A stretch of 58,532 bases of DNA from Betaproteobacteria bacterium (lineage in GTDB: Bacteria; Pseudomonadota; Gammaproteobacteria; Burkholderiales; SG8-41): contig CANKUB010000013.1 in assembly GCA_947486575.1 (NCBI GenBank), positions 1 to 58,532 of the forward strand, written 5' to 3'. The translations under genes were made by a program, and so were the position numbers. A model generated the notes under the pieces. It did not search any database and was not told the origin of the DNA. It worked only from the letters and a program-made list of their open reading frames with translations. This document shows, one piece after another, positions 1 through 8,816 of the stretch (positions are counted from its first letter, which is position 1; each line of letters starts with the position of its first letter).

Positions 1-137
1 ACCGAGAGGAGTTGAAAGCAGCGGTGAGATCACACCTGCACCGTCGCCAACGGCAGCCCGATGTGATCAAGCGTTTCTTCCACGGCGAGCACGTCCGGTA
101 TGCCGCTTGATTCCCTGTGTAGGTCATATTTTCGTAG

Positions 138-248
138 CGGAGTAATATCGTGGCAATGGTTAAAGCCGAAACCGAAGACGAAATCCGCGTCATTTCCATG
201 CGAAAGGCAGAACGTCATGAAGAAGAAATCTACTACCGCAACGTTTAA
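138..248 (+). pseudogene. BrnT-like toxin, C-terminal remnant
   Basis: The frame ending at the TAA at 246-248 reads ETEDEIRVISMRKAERHEEE before the stop, which matches the C-terminal part of BrnT ribonuclease toxins (the conserved RxIS-RKA segment). The frame is closed upstream by a TAG at 135-137, and no frame across 1-137 gives a recognisable BrnT N-terminus. A full BrnT of about 90 residues would start before the window, so the N-terminal half is either lost or in another frame. It overlaps the start of the antitoxin-like gene by 32 bases, the order expected of a brnTA pair. Likely an inactive toxin. Whether the rest lies intact to the left in a shifted frame cannot be seen. Confidence 0.5.
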
Positions 249-507
249 TCCCGATACGCCGATCACGCAGGCGGATATCGACGCAGGAACGCTTATCCCG
301 CGCAAGCGTGTTGCGGGCCGCGTGGTGATGCCCAAAAAACGCGTCACGCTTTATCTCGATGCCGCGCTGGTGGATCAGTTCAAACACATGGCCGGTAAGC
401 GCGGCTATCAGACACTGATCAACGAAACACTGAAAACCTCGCTAAATCAGGCCAGTTTGGAAGGCGTGTTACGGCGCGTAATACGTGAAGAACTAAAGCA
501 CGCGTAG
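217..507 (+). CDS. brnA: BrnA-like antitoxin (ribbon-helix-helix)
   Basis: A 96-residue protein. The N-terminal half is basic and flexible (TTATFNPDTPITQADIDAG) and the second half holds a ribbon-helix-helix-like segment, KKRVTLYLDAALVDQFK, followed by a helix with RGYQTLINETL. This is the usual layout of BrnA antitoxins, which bind the BrnT ribonuclease and repress their own operon. ATG at 217 is chosen because it overlaps the end of the BrnT-like frame; a longer upstream extension in this frame is shadow. Because the toxin appears broken, this may be an orphan antitoxin. Confidence 0.7.
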   Translation: MKKKSTTATFNPDTPITQADIDAGTLIPRKRVAGRVVMPKKRVTLYLDAALVDQFKHMAGKRGYQTLINETLKTSLNQASLEGVLRRVIREELKHA

Positions 508-546
508 CGCGCGTAACACAGAACACGCAATGCGACGGTGATTCAC

Positions 547-885
547 TCACCCCGGCGGCCACTTGAACGCGCGCCCAGCGAGTATGTGCAGATGCAGGTG
601 AAACACACTCTGCCCCGCGTCCGCACCGTTGTTAACGGCCAACCGAAACGCGTCGCCCACGCCTAGCTGTTGCGCGATTTTATTGGCGGTCAGCAGCAGA
701 TGGCCCATTAGTGCAGCATCTTCGGGCTTGGCATCGATCAGTCGCGGGATTTCTTTTTTAGGGATCAGCAGCACATGCGTGGGCGCCTGCGGATTAACGT
801 CACGAAACGCCAGACAAAGATCATCTTCGTAAACGATATCGGCGGGGATTTCGCGCTGGATGATTTTGGTAAAAATTGTGCTCAT
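547..885 (-). CDS. HIT family (histidine triad) nucleotide hydrolase
   Basis: A 112-residue HIT protein of HinT type, expected to hydrolyse adenosine phosphoramidates and related nucleotide conjugates in the cytoplasm. The N-terminal IFTKIIQREIPADIVYEDD is the family's usual opening, and the histidine triad HLHLHIL is seen near the C-terminus after QSVF. The length is normal for bacterial HinT. The start is placed at MSTIFTKI rather than 12 codons upstream, because family members begin there. It sits 11 bases downstream of the lipoprotein gene on the same strand and may be co-transcribed with the lipid-transport genes, although no functional link is evident. Confidence 0.93.
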   Translation of the reverse strand: MSTIFTKIIQREIPADIVYEDDLCLAFRDVNPQAPTHVLLIPKKEIPRLIDAKPEDAALMGHLLLTANKIAQQLGVGDAFRLAVNNGADAGQSVFHLHLHILAGRAFKWPPG

Positions 886-896
886 GATCACTCCGC

Positions 897-1508
897 TTAC
901 TTGATGCTCTGATCGGCCCACGTCACCAGTTCTTCGATCACAGCGTCACTTGCCGCCGCCAGTGCTTGCGCCGCGCCGGGCGCATTGGGCGCCGCTGGCC
1001 GTTCGACAGTGAAGGTGCGTTGCGCGTGCAACGTGCGGGTGTTTTGATCAATCAGTGAAGCGCGCAGGCGTGCAGTGGCTTTGCTCGACTGCGCATCGCT
1101 GAACTGCTGACTGAAATCTTCAAGTTCGATACGCAGCGCGTAGTCGGCCTTGGCACCGTCCTGCACGGTCACTACGCCACGCGATGCGCTGGCGAAGCGC
1201 GCGCGCAGGCGTTCTGTGAGCAGCAACGCCGGGGACATGGTCCAACGGTTTTGTGCATAGGCATCAGGACGGCTGGCGTCTTTAAAGCTCAGCCGGTACT
1301 GGATGTTCGGATTATCGAGCCACGGGCTGGCGGCCACGGGCGGGATCAGCAACGTGGCTTTAATACCGGGTGCGGAAGCCGCCTGTATGCGCTGCGGACC
1401 CAGATCGAACATCACCGGCGCATCGCGCTTATCCGGACCAAGTGCGCAGCCCCCCAGCATTGAATAAAAAAATATCAATAAAAACAATAAATTACGATTT
1501 ATCATCAT
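897..1508 (-). CDS. PqiC/MlaD-associated ABC transport auxiliary lipoprotein
   Basis: A 203-residue lipoprotein with a signal peptide and lipobox LGGC (Cys21). The body matches the ABC-type transport auxiliary lipoprotein family (PqiC-like, formerly DUF330), which anchors to the outer membrane and works with MCE proteins that bridge the periplasm. It is the last of four genes in the order permease, ATPase, MCE protein, lipoprotein. It begins 6 bases after the MCE gene's stop. The signal-peptide codons 2-12 coincide with one copy of the dispersed AT-rich element (1475-1500), so the hydrophobic core NLLFLLIFF is encoded by unusually AT-rich sequence. Confidence 0.88.
   Translation of the reverse strand: MMINRNLLFLLIFFYSMLGGCALGPDKRDAPVMFDLGPQRIQAASAPGIKATLLIPPVAASPWLDNPNIQYRLSFKDASRPDAYAQNRWTMSPALLLTERLRARFASASRGVVTVQDGAKADYALRIELEDFSQQFSDAQSSKATARLRASLIDQNTRTLHAQRTFTVERPAAPNAPGAAQALAAASDAVIEELVTWADQSIK
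1475..1500 (+). repeat. Dispersed AT-rich element, copy 1
   Basis: Exact 16-base core TCAATAAAAACAATAA followed by ATTACGATTT. It lies inside the first codons of the lipoprotein gene, in antisense orientation to that gene. Confidence 0.7.
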
Positions 1509-1514
1509 TTGCCC

Positions 1515-2486
1515 TTATTTGCTATAGCCCGCTTCGCCGGGCCCCGGTTTGCCGCTGGGTCGACCGAACACCAGGCCAGCGGGTTGCTCGTTCAATTCAG
1601 AAATCAGCCGGTCGAGATTGCGCGAGTTTCGCGCGAGCTCTTCCAGCAGTGTATTCATGCGCGGCGCAATGTCGCTGTTCACGGTGGAGGCGGCACCTTG
1701 CGAAGCCGCACCCACCTGCTCCACGCCTTTGGCCACGCGATCCAACGCATCGGCACGCTGCGTGTATTCGCGCGCGAGTTTATCGATACTGGCGAGCGTG
1801 GTTTTTGCTTCTTTCAGCGCGGGCGCAACATCGCGCAGCGCAACGTCGGCGCTGGCGAGCATCTTGCGCGCGTCCGCAGTCAGCGCAGGCACGTTTTTGA
1901 CGCCCGGCTCTAGCGCCTGCGCGAGTGTGCCCACACGTTGCGAGGCCTTTTCAAGCTCGGCAATGGTTTTGATCAATTGGTCCTGATTTTCGTCTTCAAG
2001 CAGCTTGTTCACGCGCTGCGCGACCTGGCCGAATTGGCTGATCAAATCCTTGCCCGATCCCGTGAGTTCGTCGAGAAACGATTTTTCGACGACGATGCGT
2101 TTGTCTTTGTCGTTTGACGGCGGCAGGAACGTCTTGTTCTTGCCGTCATCATCCAGCACGATGTACGCCAATCCGGTGATACCCTGCGTACCCAACTGCG
2201 CCGTGGTGCCGCGCGTGATGCGCGTGCCGCCCTTGACGTTGATCCTGATCAGAATATTACGCGGATCTTCTTCGTCAAAATCGATGGTATCGACCTTGCC
2301 GACTTCCACGCCGCGCAGACGCACTGCCGCCTGCACGTTGAGACCCGACACCGAATGATTTGACACCAGCGTGTACTGCACTTTTTCGTAATTGTCGCGG
2401 CTGAACCATTGCGCAGCCACCAGTACGCCGATGCCCAGCAACAACATAAACAATCCCGCCGCCAGCGCGTGTGCGCGGTTTTCCAT
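1515..2486 (-). CDS. MlaD-family MCE protein
   Basis: A 323-residue protein with one N-terminal membrane anchor (about residues 7-28), one MCE domain (about 38-115, with GLNVQAAVRLRGVEVGKV and a GLAYIVLDD end) and a long helical C-terminal region of coiled-coil character, ending in a short Pro/Gly-rich tail. MCE proteins form periplasmic hexamers that carry phospholipid between inner and outer membranes. It lies 3 bases downstream of the ATPase and 6 bases upstream of the lipoprotein. The longer helical tail resembles PqiB/YebT-type or Burkholderia MlaD-like proteins more than the short E. coli MlaD. Confidence 0.9.
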   Translation of the reverse strand: MENRAHALAAGLFMLLLGIGVLVAAQWFSRDNYEKVQYTLVSNHSVSGLNVQAAVRLRGVEVGKVDTIDFDEEDPRNILIRINVKGGTRITRGTTAQLGTQGITGLAYIVLDDDGKNKTFLPPSNDKDKRIVVEKSFLDELTGSGKDLISQFGQVAQRVNKLLEDENQDQLIKTIAELEKASQRVGTLAQALEPGVKNVPALTADARKMLASADVALRDVAPALKEAKTTLASIDKLAREYTQRADALDRVAKGVEQVGAASQGAASTVNSDIAPRMNTLLEELARNSRNLDRLISELNEQPAGLVFGRPSGKPGPGEAGYSK

Positions 2487-2489
2487 ATG

Positions 2490-3308
2490 CTAAGTCCCCT
2501 GTTGTGCTGCTATCGGTGATGCTGGTGCTTCGATGCCCATACCCTTGATCGCTTCGAGCGCACGCTTGCCGCGTTCGCCCTGAAAAAAATTGGCAATGAA
2601 TTGATGCGTCGCCTTCGCGATATCCTGCACCGAGCCGATCGCCACAATCTGCTGATCAGCCAGCACCGCCACGCGGTCGGACAATGACACCAGTGTATCA
2701 AGATCATGCGTCACCATCACCACGGTGAGACCCAGCTCGCGGCGGATTTCAGCAATCAGCGTGACAAAACTTTCGCTGCGATCCGGGTCGAGACCTGCTG
2801 TTGGCTCATCCAGAAACAGCAGTTCCGGCTCCAGCGCCAGCGCACGTGCGAGGCCGATGCGTTTAATCATGCCGCCGGATAATGCGGAGGGCATTTTTTC
2901 CGCGTGTTTGGCTTCGATGCCAACCATTTCCAGTTTTAAAATCACCAAGTCGTGTATCAGGCCTTCGTCCAGCGCCTTTAACTCACGCAATGGCGTGGCC
3001 ACGTTTTCAAACACCGACAGTGCGGAATACAGCGCACCTTCCTGAAACAGCACACCCCAACGGTTGCGCAATCGGCGCAGCTCCAGCGGATCGCCATTGA
3101 TCAGCGAATGCCCGAACACCAGCACGTCGCCGCGCGAGGGCCGCTCCAATGCGAGCATCTGCCGCAGCATGGTGCTTTTGCCGCTGCCCGAACCGCCCAC
3201 CAGCGACAGAATCTCACCGCGCTCGACGCACAGGCTGATATCGCGATGCACCACCTGCGTACCGAATATCGTCCACAGGTTGCGCAGTTCGATAACGCAA
3301 TCAGCCAT
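2490..3308 (-). CDS. Mla-type ABC transporter ATP-binding protein
   Basis: A 272-residue ABC ATPase of MlaF type. Walker A GGSGSGKST is at residues 38-46, the signature is LSGGM, and Walker B LLFLDEPTAGLD follows; the switch histidine is in VMVTHDLDTL. The C-terminal extension of about 25 residues beyond the nucleotide-binding domain is common in this family. The ATG overlaps the stop of the permease gene by one base, so translation is probably coupled. It should energise lipid movement by the permease and MCE partners next to it. Confidence 0.93.
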   Translation of the reverse strand: MADCVIELRNLWTIFGTQVVHRDISLCVERGEILSLVGGSGSGKSTMLRQMLALERPSRGDVLVFGHSLINGDPLELRRLRNRWGVLFQEGALYSALSVFENVATPLRELKALDEGLIHDLVILKLEMVGIEAKHAEKMPSALSGGMIKRIGLARALALEPELLFLDEPTAGLDPDRSESFVTLIAEIRRELGLTVVMVTHDLDTLVSLSDRVAVLADQQIVAIGSVQDIAKATHQFIANFFQGERGKRALEAIKGMGIEAPASPIAAQQGT

Positions 3309-4453
3309 CAGTAAATCCCCACATTGGAGAACATCACGGCGAAGATGGCATCGACGATAATCACGATGGTAATCGCTGCCACCACCGACCGCGTGGTGCC
3401 CGCGCCGAGGCTCTCGGTATTCGGTTCAATGCGCAAGCCGTAATGGCACGCCAGCAGCGCAATCAAGATGCCGAACACCACGCCTTTGGTAAGGCCCAGC
3501 CACAAATTCGCCACTGGCACTGCTTCGGGCAGCGCCGACAAAAAATAGCGCATGCCCAAGCCCAGCTCCGTTTGCGCCGCCACCATGCCGCCGAACAACG
3601 CAACGGCATCTGTCCATAGCACAATCAATGGCATGGCAATAGCCAGCGCAATCATCTTGGGCAGCACCAGCCGCAGCGTATGCGGTATGCCCATTACTGC
3701 CATTGCATCGATCTCTTCAGTAACCCGCATCACGCCGAGTTGCGCGGTTATCGCCGACCCGGAACGCCCGGCAATGAGTATCGCTGCCAGCACCGGCCCT
3801 AATTCACGAATGACAGCCACGCCCAGAAGATTAACGATAAAGATATCCGCACCGAAGGTCTTGAGTTGCTGGCCGGTGAGATACGACAACACCACACCAA
3901 CCAGAAAGCCCACCAGCGCGGTGATGCCCAGCGCCTGTGTGCCGGTTCGATACACATTGGCGGAAATTTCTTTCCACGGCGCGCGTGACGGGTGACGCAC
4001 TATTTCAAAAAAATTCAGTGTCACAGCACCCAGCAGGCGCACCACACCCACCATGTGTTCCCATAACGCCAGCACTTGCTCGCCCACTGCGACAACGAAT
4101 TTCAGTCGGTCGCGCGACGGCGGCTCATCCGGCGTGGCGTGCACCAGTTTCAGATGTGTAAAAATGATTTCGTGTTCGGGCCGCAGCACCAGCCGCTCTG
4201 CACGTTGATAACCCCACGCTCGCCACAGCATCATTGCCCCGGCGTGATCCAGGCGCGTGACGCCACTTAAATCCCACTGCGCTTCTTGCGGGGGCTCAGT
4301 CAGGCGCGCCGTCATGTCCGCAATCATGGGCTCCAGCGAGCGCAAATTCCAGGCGCCTGCAATCTCTACCGTCTGTGCGCCATCACCAGCCTGCGTCAGC
4401 CTTAACGCGGGTGGAATCCATGCGGGAGTAAGGTTTGATGCGGCAGTAGCCAT
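3308..4453 (-). CDS. MlaE-family lipid ABC permease with N-terminal STAS-like domain
   Basis: A protein of about 381 residues in two parts. The first about 110 residues form a STAS-like region (WDLSGVTRLDHAGAMMLW) similar to MlaB. The rest is an MlaE permease with the family's membrane helices and the cytoplasmic loop ELGPVLAAILIAGRSGSAIT plus EEIDAMAVMGI. In E. coli the STAS protein MlaB is a separate subunit, so here it is fused to the permease. ATG at 4453 is preferred over a TTG 24 bases upstream; neither has a strong ribosome-binding site. First gene of the operon. Confidence 0.9.
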   Translation of the reverse strand: MATAASNLTPAWIPPALRLTQAGDGAQTVEIAGAWNLRSLEPMIADMTARLTEPPQEAQWDLSGVTRLDHAGAMMLWRAWGYQRAERLVLRPEHEIIFTHLKLVHATPDEPPSRDRLKFVVAVGEQVLALWEHMVGVVRLLGAVTLNFFEIVRHPSRAPWKEISANVYRTGTQALGITALVGFLVGVVLSYLTGQQLKTFGADIFIVNLLGVAVIRELGPVLAAILIAGRSGSAITAQLGVMRVTEEIDAMAVMGIPHTLRLVLPKMIALAIAMPLIVLWTDAVALFGGMVAAQTELGLGMRYFLSALPEAVPVANLWLGLTKGVVFGILIALLACHYGLRIEPNTESLGAGTTRSVVAAITIVIIVDAIFAVMFSNVGIY

Positions 4454-4642
4454 GCGGCGCTGAGTATCCGGGGGCAATAGCTAACGACGATAGCTACTAC
4501 AGCTACGGTCTAGGCCCATGATTGTTAGAGTATTTTTGATACTAAAGGTTGTTTTGATGCTAATGGTACGCATGCCAGAAGTCAAAAATGCCACACAATG
4601 TGACATATTTTGCGGCAGCGCACAAAATATTCCCGGAACCCC

Positions 4643-4670
4643 TTGACTTCTCTTTTTAAGCCCTTATAAT
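4643..4670 (+). promoter_or_regulatory. Sigma70 promoter for the phasin gene
   Basis: TTGACT at 4643-4648 and a perfect TATAAT at 4665-4670, with a 16-base spacer. It lies about 100 bases upstream of the phasin start, in an AT-rich intergenic stretch (4478-4772) that holds no other gene. Confidence 0.75.
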
Positions 4671-4772
4671 TTGAATTGTGCATCGCAGCAATAAACAATG
4701 AATTGGCGCTCCAAGCTGCGGCAAAAAGATTACCTGAAAATTTTAACTTATTGTTTATAAAGGAGATTTAAA

Positions 4773-5312
4773 ATGTATCAAGCCCCAGAACAGTTCGCTG
4801 CAATGAACAAAGCCAACTTCGCCACAGCCACCCGTTTTGCCAATGTCGCATTGGGCGGCGCGGAACGTCTGTTTGAAGTGCAGTTGAAAGCCACCAAAGC
4901 CGCACTGGCCGACGGCGCTGACACTGCCAAGACCCTGGCTTCGATCAAAGACATGCAACAATTCACCGAAGTCAAAGACACTGTCGCGCAACCTGCGCTT
5001 GAAAAAGCCGCCGACTACGTGAAAAGCGTCTACGACATCGCCGCCGAAACGCAAGCCGAATTCAGCAAACTGATTGAAGAACAACTCGCCGGCTTCAACA
5101 AGCAGGTTGTGGTTGCGTTGGACAAGTTCGCAGAAACCGCGCCAGCGGGCTCGGAAGCAGGCATTAATGCATTCAAATCGGCACTCGCTTCCGGCAGCAC
5201 TGCCTACGAAAACCTGACGAAAGCCGCCAAGCAGTTTGGCGACACGGCCAAGACCAACATTGAGGCCGCCTCCAAACGCGCTGCCCCGGTTGCAAAAAAG
5301 ACCAAAAAGTAA
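4773..5312 (+). CDS. phaP: Phasin family protein (PHB granule-associated)
   Basis: A 179-residue helical, Ala- and Lys-rich protein without a signal peptide. The opening MYQAPEQFAAMNKANFATA and the central amphipathic helices with VKDTVAQPALEKAADYVKS match phasins that coat polyhydroxyalkanoate granules and control their size. The C-terminus is a basic Lys/Ala tail typical of the group. A strong ribosome-binding site AAGGAG lies at 4760-4765. It is a single-gene unit with its own promoter and a strong terminator, consistent with the high expression usual for phasins. It implies that the organism stores PHB, although no synthase is in the window. Confidence 0.92.
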   Translation: MYQAPEQFAAMNKANFATATRFANVALGGAERLFEVQLKATKAALADGADTAKTLASIKDMQQFTEVKDTVAQPALEKAADYVKSVYDIAAETQAEFSKLIEEQLAGFNKQVVVALDKFAETAPAGSEAGINAFKSALASGSTAYENLTKAAKQFGDTAKTNIEAASKRAAPVAKKTKK

Positions 5313-5330
5313 TCACTAGATTCAGTTGGC

Positions 5331-5368
5331 AAAAATACCCCAAGGCGCGAGCCTTGGGGTATTTTTTT
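5331..5368 (+). terminator. Intrinsic terminator after the phasin gene
   Basis: A perfect 16-base inverted repeat, with arms 5331-5346 and 5351-5366 (GC core CCCCAAGGC/GCCTTGGGG), a GCGA loop and a T run. The AT-flanked stem makes it usable in both directions; the convergent gene on the minus strand ends at 5391. Confidence 0.92.
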
Positions 5369-5390
5369 GACTGTAGATAGCCGAAGGTGA

Positions 5391-6152
5391 TTACGCCCCA
5401 AATTTCGGCGCATCCGTCCACGGAAAATTCATCGCCGTTACGCCTACTTTTAATTCAGCAATCGCCAACGCCACCTGCGCGGGATCACCGCGCGCGCCCA
5501 ATTCGATAAACCGTTCCGGCGACATACGCGGCAGGCTGAATACTTTCAGTGCCGCGTATTTCCCCTGCACAGCTTTCATCAAATCAATCAGCAGACTTTC
5601 GCCAGCCTCACGCACGATAATCGCAGCTTCGCCAATACGGTTTGCATTGAACAGGTGTTTGTAGTTTGTATCCAGCACCCAATCGATCATCGGCCACGCC
5701 ATTTGCGGGAATCCCGGCACGAAGTAAATATTCTTGAAGTTAAAGCCCGGTATGCGATTGTACGGGTTGGGAATAATGCTCGACCCCACCGGGAAAGTGC
5801 CCATCTCAAGCCGCTGCGGCGTGACGCCCTTGGGGTCATCCACGAAGCGCGCGCGGATTTCGCTTTCGGCATCCGGATGTAATTTCAACCCCACGCCCGC
5901 CGCATTCGCTGCACACTGGCGCGTGTGATCGTCGGGTGTTGCGCCGATGCCACCAAAGCTGAACACAATATCGGACATGCTCATCACGCGTTGCAGCGTG
6001 GCGGTGATCAGCGGCGTATCGTCGCCGAGATATTGCGCCCACGCGAGCTCCAGCCCGCGCGTGGACAATGCCTCAATCAGCTTCGCCATATGCTTGTCTT
6101 GCCGCTTGCCGGAGAGAATTTCGTCTCCGATGATGATTGCGCCAAACTTCAT
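5391..6152 (-). CDS. MoaB/Mog-domain (CinA-like) molybdopterin-binding protein
   Basis: A 253-residue protein with a molybdopterin-binding (MoCF biosynthesis) domain in the first about 170 residues: MKFGAIIIGDEILSGKRQD, then the FSFGGIGATPDDHT loop expected to hold the pterin phosphate. This is the N-terminal domain of CinA (competence/damage-inducible protein A), here without the nicotinamide-nucleotide amidase domain. The start is placed at MKFGA; the 21 codons upstream in the frame are unlike the family. The exact substrate of such stand-alone domains is not known. Confidence 0.85.
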   Translation of the reverse strand: MKFGAIIIGDEILSGKRQDKHMAKLIEALSTRGLELAWAQYLGDDTPLITATLQRVMSMSDIVFSFGGIGATPDDHTRQCAANAAGVGLKLHPDAESEIRARFVDDPKGVTPQRLEMGTFPVGSSIIPNPYNRIPGFNFKNIYFVPGFPQMAWPMIDWVLDTNYKHLFNANRIGEAAIIVREAGESLLIDLMKAVQGKYAALKVFSLPRMSPERFIELGARGDPAQVALAIAELKVGVTAMNFPWTDAPKFGA

Positions 6153-6162
6153 TGCACGTCCT

Positions 6163-6591
6163 TTATTGGTGTATGTACGATTCCAGTTGCTTGATCGTCT
6201 CTTCACGATCTGCAATCAGCTCTTTCACCAGATCACCAATCGACAGCACGCCTGCGAGCTTGCCGCCATCGACGACCGGCAGATGACGGATGCGATGCTG
6301 TGTCATCAACGCCATGCAGTCTTCCACGGTTTGTTCTGATCTGACTGTCACCACTTTTGCAGTCATGATTTCACTTACCGGCGTATCCTGCGACGAGCGC
6401 CCATGCAGAATAACCTTGCGCGCATAGTCGCGTTCGGAAACCATCCCTGCCAGCCGCGCGTCCTCCAGCACCACCAGAGCACCGACACCTTTTTCCGCCA
6501 TAACGCGTATGGCATCCAGCACACTGTCGCCGGGCGACACGGCAAACACCGAACCACCCTTCACCTGCAACAACTGTTTCACTGTTTTCAT
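6163..6591 (-). CDS. Tandem CBS-domain protein
   Basis: A 142-residue protein made of two CBS domains (about residues 8-62 and 73-130), which typically bind adenine nucleotides and act as energy or redox sensors. Typical motifs are VLDAIRVMAEKGVGALVVLE and MTQHRIRHLPVVDGGKLAGV. The start is taken at the second ATG because GGAGG lies just upstream; the earlier in-frame ATG is itself part of that Shine-Dalgarno region. It begins just upstream of the MoaB-like gene and ends 10 bases before it, so the two are likely co-transcribed. Confidence 0.9.
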   Translation of the reverse strand: MKTVKQLLQVKGGSVFAVSPGDSVLDAIRVMAEKGVGALVVLEDARLAGMVSERDYARKVILHGRSSQDTPVSEIMTAKVVTVRSEQTVEDCMALMTQHRIRHLPVVDGGKLAGVLSIGDLVKELIADREETIKQLESYIHQ

Positions 6592-6752
6592 CGCTGCCTC
6601 CATTGTTGTTGGCCTGCCACGAAACTACGCGAAAACCACACGCGCAAACAGTGTAGTCCCGTTCGTGCCGCCGATAAAGCGCCCGTTGTAATTACGGGTA
6701 ACATGCCAAAAACCGTTCACCGCGCGTGCAAGGCGTACAAAGGAGTTCTTCG

Positions 6753-8477
6753 ATGGGCAAAATTAATGTCTTCCTCACAGACCTGTGGCGGCTCACCAAG
6801 CCTTACTGGTTTTCGGAAGAACGCGTGCAGGCACGTGCGCTGCTGGCACTGATTGTCGTCATCAATCTGGGGCTGGTCTATCTCGAAGTGCAATTTAACC
6901 AGTGGAACAACGGGTTCTACAATTCATTACAAAACAAAGACTTACCAGCATTCTACGAATTGCTATGGCGCTTCACCGGGCTGGCGGTGATTTTTATCAT
7001 CGCCTCGGTATACCAGCTCTATTTCAACCAGATGCTGCAAATACGCTGGCGGCGCTGGCTGACCGACCGCTACCTGAACGACTGGATCGCCGGGCGCACG
7101 TATTACCGCCTGCAACTCGCCGCTGGCGATACCGACAATCCTGATCAGCGTATCGCTGACGATCTCGCGCAGTTTGTCGATCGCACCTTGAATCTGACGC
7201 TCGGTTTCATGTCATCCGTGGTGACGCTGTTTTCCTTTCTGACGATATTGTGGGGGCTATCAGGCGCGATCAGCTTCACGCTCGGCGGCAGCACGTATAA
7301 CGTTCAAGGTTATATGGTGTGGGTGGCTTTGATCTACGCCGTTGCAGGCACCTGGCTCATGCACCTGATCGGGCGACCGTTGATACCGTTGAATTTCGAG
7401 CAGCAAAAAGTCGAAGCCAACTTTCGCTTCTCGCTGGTGCGCTTTCGCGAAAACGCAGAAGGTGTCGCGCTGCATCACGGCGAAGCTGGTGAAATTCGCG
7501 GACTGCGCGAACGTTTCACTGCCGTCGCCACCAATTGGTGGGAAATCATGAAACGCCAGAAAAAGCTCACCTGGTTTCGTGCGGGCTACTCGCAAATAGC
7601 CGTAATCTTTCCGTTTATCGTGGCTGCGCCGCGCTATTTCTCCGGGCAAATCAAATTGGGTGATTTGATGCAGACCGCCTCTGCATTCGGCCAGGTGCAA
7701 GGTGCGCTGTCGTGGTTTGTTTCCGCATACACGCAACTCGCCTCATGGAAAGCCACGGTAGACCGGCTCACCGGCTTTCAGGCGGCCATGGCGCGCACGC
7801 AGGAAGCGACCCGCGCCGAGCCTGGCATCGTCACTGGCGCCGCCACGGTTTCTGGGGTCATCTGTGAAAATATTGAACTGCGCTTGCCGAACGGCGGCCC
7901 GCTGGTGGCCCCGTTTACGCTCAAGCTGGAACAGGGCCAATCCGTGCTCATCACCGGCGCCTCCGGCAGCGGCAAGAGCACCGTGTTTCGTGCGCTGGCC
8001 GGCCTGTGGCCGTGGGGGCGCGGCACCGTGCACATGCCGCAAAATCAGCGTGTGTTGTTTCTGCCGCAAAAACCGTACTTGATTATCGGTACACTGCGCG
8101 CGCAGCTCAGCTACCCCAGCGCCGCCGATACCTACACCGACGCCGAGCTCAAACGCGCGCTACTCGATTGCGATTTGCCGCAACTCGCTGAGCGCCTGAA
8201 CGAGGAACAACATTGGGCGCAGCAACTTTCTGGCGGTGAACAACAGCGCATCGCCTTCGCCCGCGCCATTTTGCACAAACCCGATTGGCTGTTCATGGAC
8301 GAAGGCACTGCCTCACTCGATGAGGCCTCGGAAGCGCGGCTCTACACGCTGTTGCGCACGCAATTGCCCGGCATCACGGTGATCAGCATCGGCCACCGCC
8401 CTGCACTGGCGCAGTATCACGACAGACGTGTTTTTCTGGTGCGAGAGAATGGCGTTGGGAAGATGGAGTTTGCGTGA
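6753..8477 (+). CDS. ABC transporter, fused permease/ATPase (SbmA/BacA-YddA type)
   Basis: A 574-residue half-transporter. The first about 340 residues are an ABC_membrane_2 (SbmA/BacA-like) domain with several membrane helices and the segment QLYFNQMLQIRWRRWLTDRY, characteristic of the group. The ATPase domain follows, with Walker A GASGSGKST, signature LSGGEQQR and Walker B WLFMDEGTASLDE. It would act as a homodimer in the inner membrane. Relatives include E. coli YddA and mycobacterial Rv1819c, linked to uptake of cobalamin and hydrophilic peptides, but the substrate here is unknown. AAAGGAG lies just upstream of the ATG at 6753; it is a single gene divergent from the CBS gene. Confidence 0.9.
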   Translation: MGKINVFLTDLWRLTKPYWFSEERVQARALLALIVVINLGLVYLEVQFNQWNNGFYNSLQNKDLPAFYELLWRFTGLAVIFIIASVYQLYFNQMLQIRWRRWLTDRYLNDWIAGRTYYRLQLAAGDTDNPDQRIADDLAQFVDRTLNLTLGFMSSVVTLFSFLTILWGLSGAISFTLGGSTYNVQGYMVWVALIYAVAGTWLMHLIGRPLIPLNFEQQKVEANFRFSLVRFRENAEGVALHHGEAGEIRGLRERFTAVATNWWEIMKRQKKLTWFRAGYSQIAVIFPFIVAAPRYFSGQIKLGDLMQTASAFGQVQGALSWFVSAYTQLASWKATVDRLTGFQAAMARTQEATRAEPGIVTGAATVSGVICENIELRLPNGGPLVAPFTLKLEQGQSVLITGASGSGKSTVFRALAGLWPWGRGTVHMPQNQRVLFLPQKPYLIIGTLRAQLSYPSAADTYTDAELKRALLDCDLPQLAERLNEEQHWAQQLSGGEQQRIAFARAILHKPDWLFMDEGTASLDEASEARLYTLLRTQLPGITVISIGHRPALAQYHDRRVFLVRENGVGKMEFA

Positions 8478-8540
8478 GCGTCATGGAAATACCCAATTAG
8501 TGATATAGTGCGTTCGTGCCATCCTAAATAGGAGGTTTTT

Positions 8541-8816
8541 ATGCCTGCTCTAGCCTCACCCCCTTCTGTAAAAATTGTCGGTACGAACGGCCAGATTTCG
8601 TTGGGCAAACAGTTCGCTGGTCGGCAGGTTCTGGTTGAAGAACGTGAACCCGGCGTGTGGCTGGTGAGAACGGCTACGGTCGTGCCGGACAATGAACGCT
8701 GGCTGCATCAGCCGAAAGCAGCCGCAGACGTGCAAAATGCAATCCAATGGGCGCAGGCTAATAAACCCGCAGACGGTAAGCTGAACGCCACGCTCAAACG
8801 CCTGAAAAATGCCTGA
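8541..8816 (+). CDS. Putative antitoxin of a RelE-like module
   Basis: A 91-residue protein with an N-terminal AbrB-like strand pattern (VKIVGTNGQISLGKQFAGRQVLVEE) and a helical C-terminus rich in Ala, Lys and Asn. It is preceded by TAGGAGG and overlaps the next gene by 8 bases. The order (small DNA-binding protein, then RelE-like toxin) supports an antitoxin role. I do not recognise a named family, so the assignment rests on fold pattern and context. Confidence 0.65.
   Translation: MPALASPPSVKIVGTNGQISLGKQFAGRQVLVEEREPGVWLVRTATVVPDNERWLHQPKAAADVQNAIQWAQANKPADGKLNATLKRLKNA

Noticed and set aside
3-110. Plus-strand open frame reaching the left edge, ending in a TGA at 108-110, and an opposing minus-strand tail ending at about 30
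   Set aside because: Both strands give plausible short sequences, none recognisable, and the window edge removes the context needed to choose.
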